Source of the DNA: Klebsiella pneumoniae
GTDB lineage: Bacteria > Pseudomonadota > Gammaproteobacteria > Enterobacterales > Enterobacteriaceae
Direction: 5' to 3'
Length of the DNA stretch: 64,000 nucleotides
Assembly: GCF_000742135.1 (NCBI RefSeq)
Contig: NZ_KN046818.1
Coordinates: 3,353,447-3,417,446 of the forward strand
Of the stretch, positions 60,930-64,000 are shown piece after piece. Under the pieces are notes generated by a model that worked only from the letters and a program-made list of their open reading frames with translations, made no database searches and was not told where the DNA came from. Numbering within the stretch: position 1 is the first letter of the stretch; each line of letters opens with the position of its first letter. Both the position numbers and the translations under genes were made by a program.

Positions 60930-61486
60930 ATTTTAGGTCAAATCTTGAGCCCATTTCCAGCCTTTTTTGATGGCGGTCGCATTTATGGGAAAACCCGCCT
61001 GGCAAAATTTCCTGACAACCGCGCAAACAGGCACATTTTTATTTTGCTTTTTACCCCGCTTCTCGGTATAAAACGCCGCGCGCGGCTCATTAAAAAAGCG
61101 CACGGGGCATGGCCCTGTGGTGCCACTTCCAGCCGGGTTAAGCAGTCTGTATTTACAGAATCTCGCAGCGGCGTAGCGCCTGTTGCCCGGTATGTATAGC
61201 TTTGGCTTGTCGCCGACCCTGTCGCAGGGCGGTGTGGAGGTGATACCAGATAATGAACCAATGTTTTTCGTTTGATTCGTCGCGTCGTTCTGTCGCGCGT
61301 CAGCACTCCGCAACCTGCATCTCTCTCATGCAAACCAGCCGATGTTCACCCCATCTCGGCGCTTCTCAGGATTCCAGGGCCGGTCGGCCGTCAGAAAACT
61401 GAACAAGGGCGCTCTTGCCTGGCAAGAGTTTTCTCGTGGTTTCTCCGGACTGTCATACTCTGTTCGGCTACGTGTTTTACGATGAT
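60930..61486. other. Long metK-speA intergenic region without a recognised gene
   Basis: About 560 bases between the Met boxes and yqgB hold only short unsupported frames. E. coli has the poorly supported yqgD here; I see no clear copy. The part close to yqgB should hold the speA promoter and the long speA leader. Confidence 0.5.
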
Positions 61487-61618
61487 ATGAATAAGAAACC
61501 GGTCGCGCAGTCGCAAAACCAGCAGATAGTGCTGGGCTTTAGGACTGTTCATGGGTTGTTATCGCATCTTTGGACTGCGATAGTAGTTAACTGTCTTACA
61601 CTTATTATTAAAAATTGA
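61487..61618 (+). CDS. yqgB: YqgB, 43-residue peptide upstream of speA
   Basis: The short frame [17 protein letters not shown] ends with [14 protein letters not shown], matching the E. coli YqgB pattern (KKPVAQ start, AIVVNC-TL near the end). It ends nine bases before the speA ATG, so it reads through the speA ribosome-binding site. It is an acid-response small protein candidate in E. coli; here its position suggests translational influence on speA. Confidence 0.8.
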   Translation: MNKKPVAQSQNQQIVLGFRTVHGLLSHLWTAIVVNCLTLIIKN

Positions 61619-61626
61619 GGTTCGCT

Positions 61627-63603
<1,977 letters not shown>

Positions 63604-63611
63604 CCGCTGAT

Positions 63612-63677
63612 GCCCGGTGGCGCTGCGCTGACCGGGCCTGCGTATGTCGGCCGGATAAGGCGAAGCCGTCATCCGGC
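63612..63677. repeat. Repetitive extragenic palindrome pair (REP/BIME-like)
   Basis: Two palindromes, GCCCGGTnnnACCGGGC type (63612-63637) and GGCCGGAT with ATCCGGC (63650-63677), lie just after speA. They have the GCCGGATAAGGCG core of enterobacterial REP units. Such elements stabilise the upstream mRNA end. Confidence 0.75.
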
Positions 63678-63749
63678 AGCATGCGATACTCACTTGAACC
63701 CGTATGCATTACCGGCGATAATTCACGCCAATAAGCGATTTATCTATCA

Positions 63750-63791
63750 AACCCTTCCTCGTCGGGCCTAACGACGCGGAGGGGTTTTTTT
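63750..63791 (+). terminator. Intrinsic terminator before speB
   Basis: A long stem (ACCCTTCCTCGTCG with CGACGCGGAGGGGT, two mismatches) is followed by seven T residues. It lies 46 bases before the speB ATG and should separate most speA transcripts from speB. Confidence 0.75.
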
Positions 63792-63836
63792 ATACTTATT
63801 TTTTACGTTCCACGACTGTCAAAAGAGGTCATATCC

Positions 63837-64000
63837 ATGAGCACTTTAGGTCATCAATACGATAACTCCCTGGTATCCAATGCCTTTGGCTTTCTGCGTT
63901 TGCCAATGAACTTTATGCCGTATGAAAGCGATGCGGACTGGGTCATCACCGGCGTGCCGTTCGATATGGCGACCTCCGGGCGCGCGGGCGGCCGTCATGG
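63837..64000 (+). CDS. speB: Agmatinase, N-terminal part (runs off window)
   Basis: The first 54 codons start [20 protein letters not shown] and include [20 protein letters not shown], the beginning of the ureohydrolase fold with substrate loop GRAGGRHG. AGAGGT precedes the ATG. Agmatinase turns the SpeA product agmatine into putrescine and urea, so the two genes act in sequence. The metal-ligand residues lie outside the window. Confidence 0.95.
   Translation, partial: MSTLGHQYDNSLVSNAFGFLRLPMNFMPYESDADWVITGVPFDMATSGRAGGRH

Overview
The window is chromosomal DNA of an enterobacterium, most likely the Klebsiella pneumoniae complex. The backbone proteins are close to full-length matches of Escherichia coli families (ParC, YqhD, MetK, SpeA, SpeC). 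Gene order follows the E. coli qseBC-parC-plsC-ftsP-ygiQ, yqhCD-dkgA, metC-exbBD, speC-nupG-mltC-yggX-mutY-trmB-yggL, yggSTU-rdgB-hemW, ruvX-yqgE-gshB-rsmE-endA-sprT-galP-metK-speA-speB blocks. Klebsiella-type substitutions replace E. coli genes at several junctions.

Layout. 1-5.9 kb: the qseBC two-component system, the OB-fold periplasmic protein ygiW/visP, an AraC-GyrI regulator, parC and plsC. 6-10.3 kb: ftsP, the radical-SAM protein ygiQ and a GNAT acetyltransferase. 10.3-13.6 kb: the aldehyde-detoxification set dkgA-yqhD with its divergent activator yqhC. 13.6-17 kb: yghB, metC and exbBD, with MetJ and Fur sites. 17-20.2 kb: a xyloside permease and GH43 beta-xylosidase pair sitting where E. 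coli has yghA. 20.2-27.1 kb: yqhA, yghX, yghW, yghU, a DsbA-like protein, gsp and an aminotransferase.

27.4-35.6 kb is a decayed genomic island next to tRNA-Phe. It holds an IS1 without target duplication that cuts off a chaperone-usher operon, a complete usher, and one open reading frame that joins a reverse transcriptase (RxDIKGYY, GCALSP, YMDD) in frame to a secreted two-domain fimbrial adhesin. Behind it come a frameshifted integrase remnant and a tyrosine integrase that has lost its start codon and carries a late amber codon. A second copy of the tRNA 3' end and a run of five small hairpins follow. The RT-adhesin gene is the outstanding item of the window. Its two halves have very different codon use, its junction doubles as a signal peptide, and its start overlaps the usher stop.

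35.6-64 kb is backbone: tRNA-Phe, yqgA, speC, nupG, mltC, yggX, mutY, trmB-yggL, yggN, a TRAP transporter operon, hemW-rdgB-yggU(frameshifted)-yggT-yggS, yggR, a CsgD-family regulator, ruvX-yqgE, gshB, rsmE, endA, sprT, galP, metK, yqgB, speA and the start of speB. Polyamine metabolism recurs (speA, speB, speC, gsp), as does glutathione chemistry (gshB, yghU, gsp). metK makes the S-adenosylmethionine that also feeds polyamine synthesis. No CRISPR array, rRNA operon or acquired resistance gene was seen.
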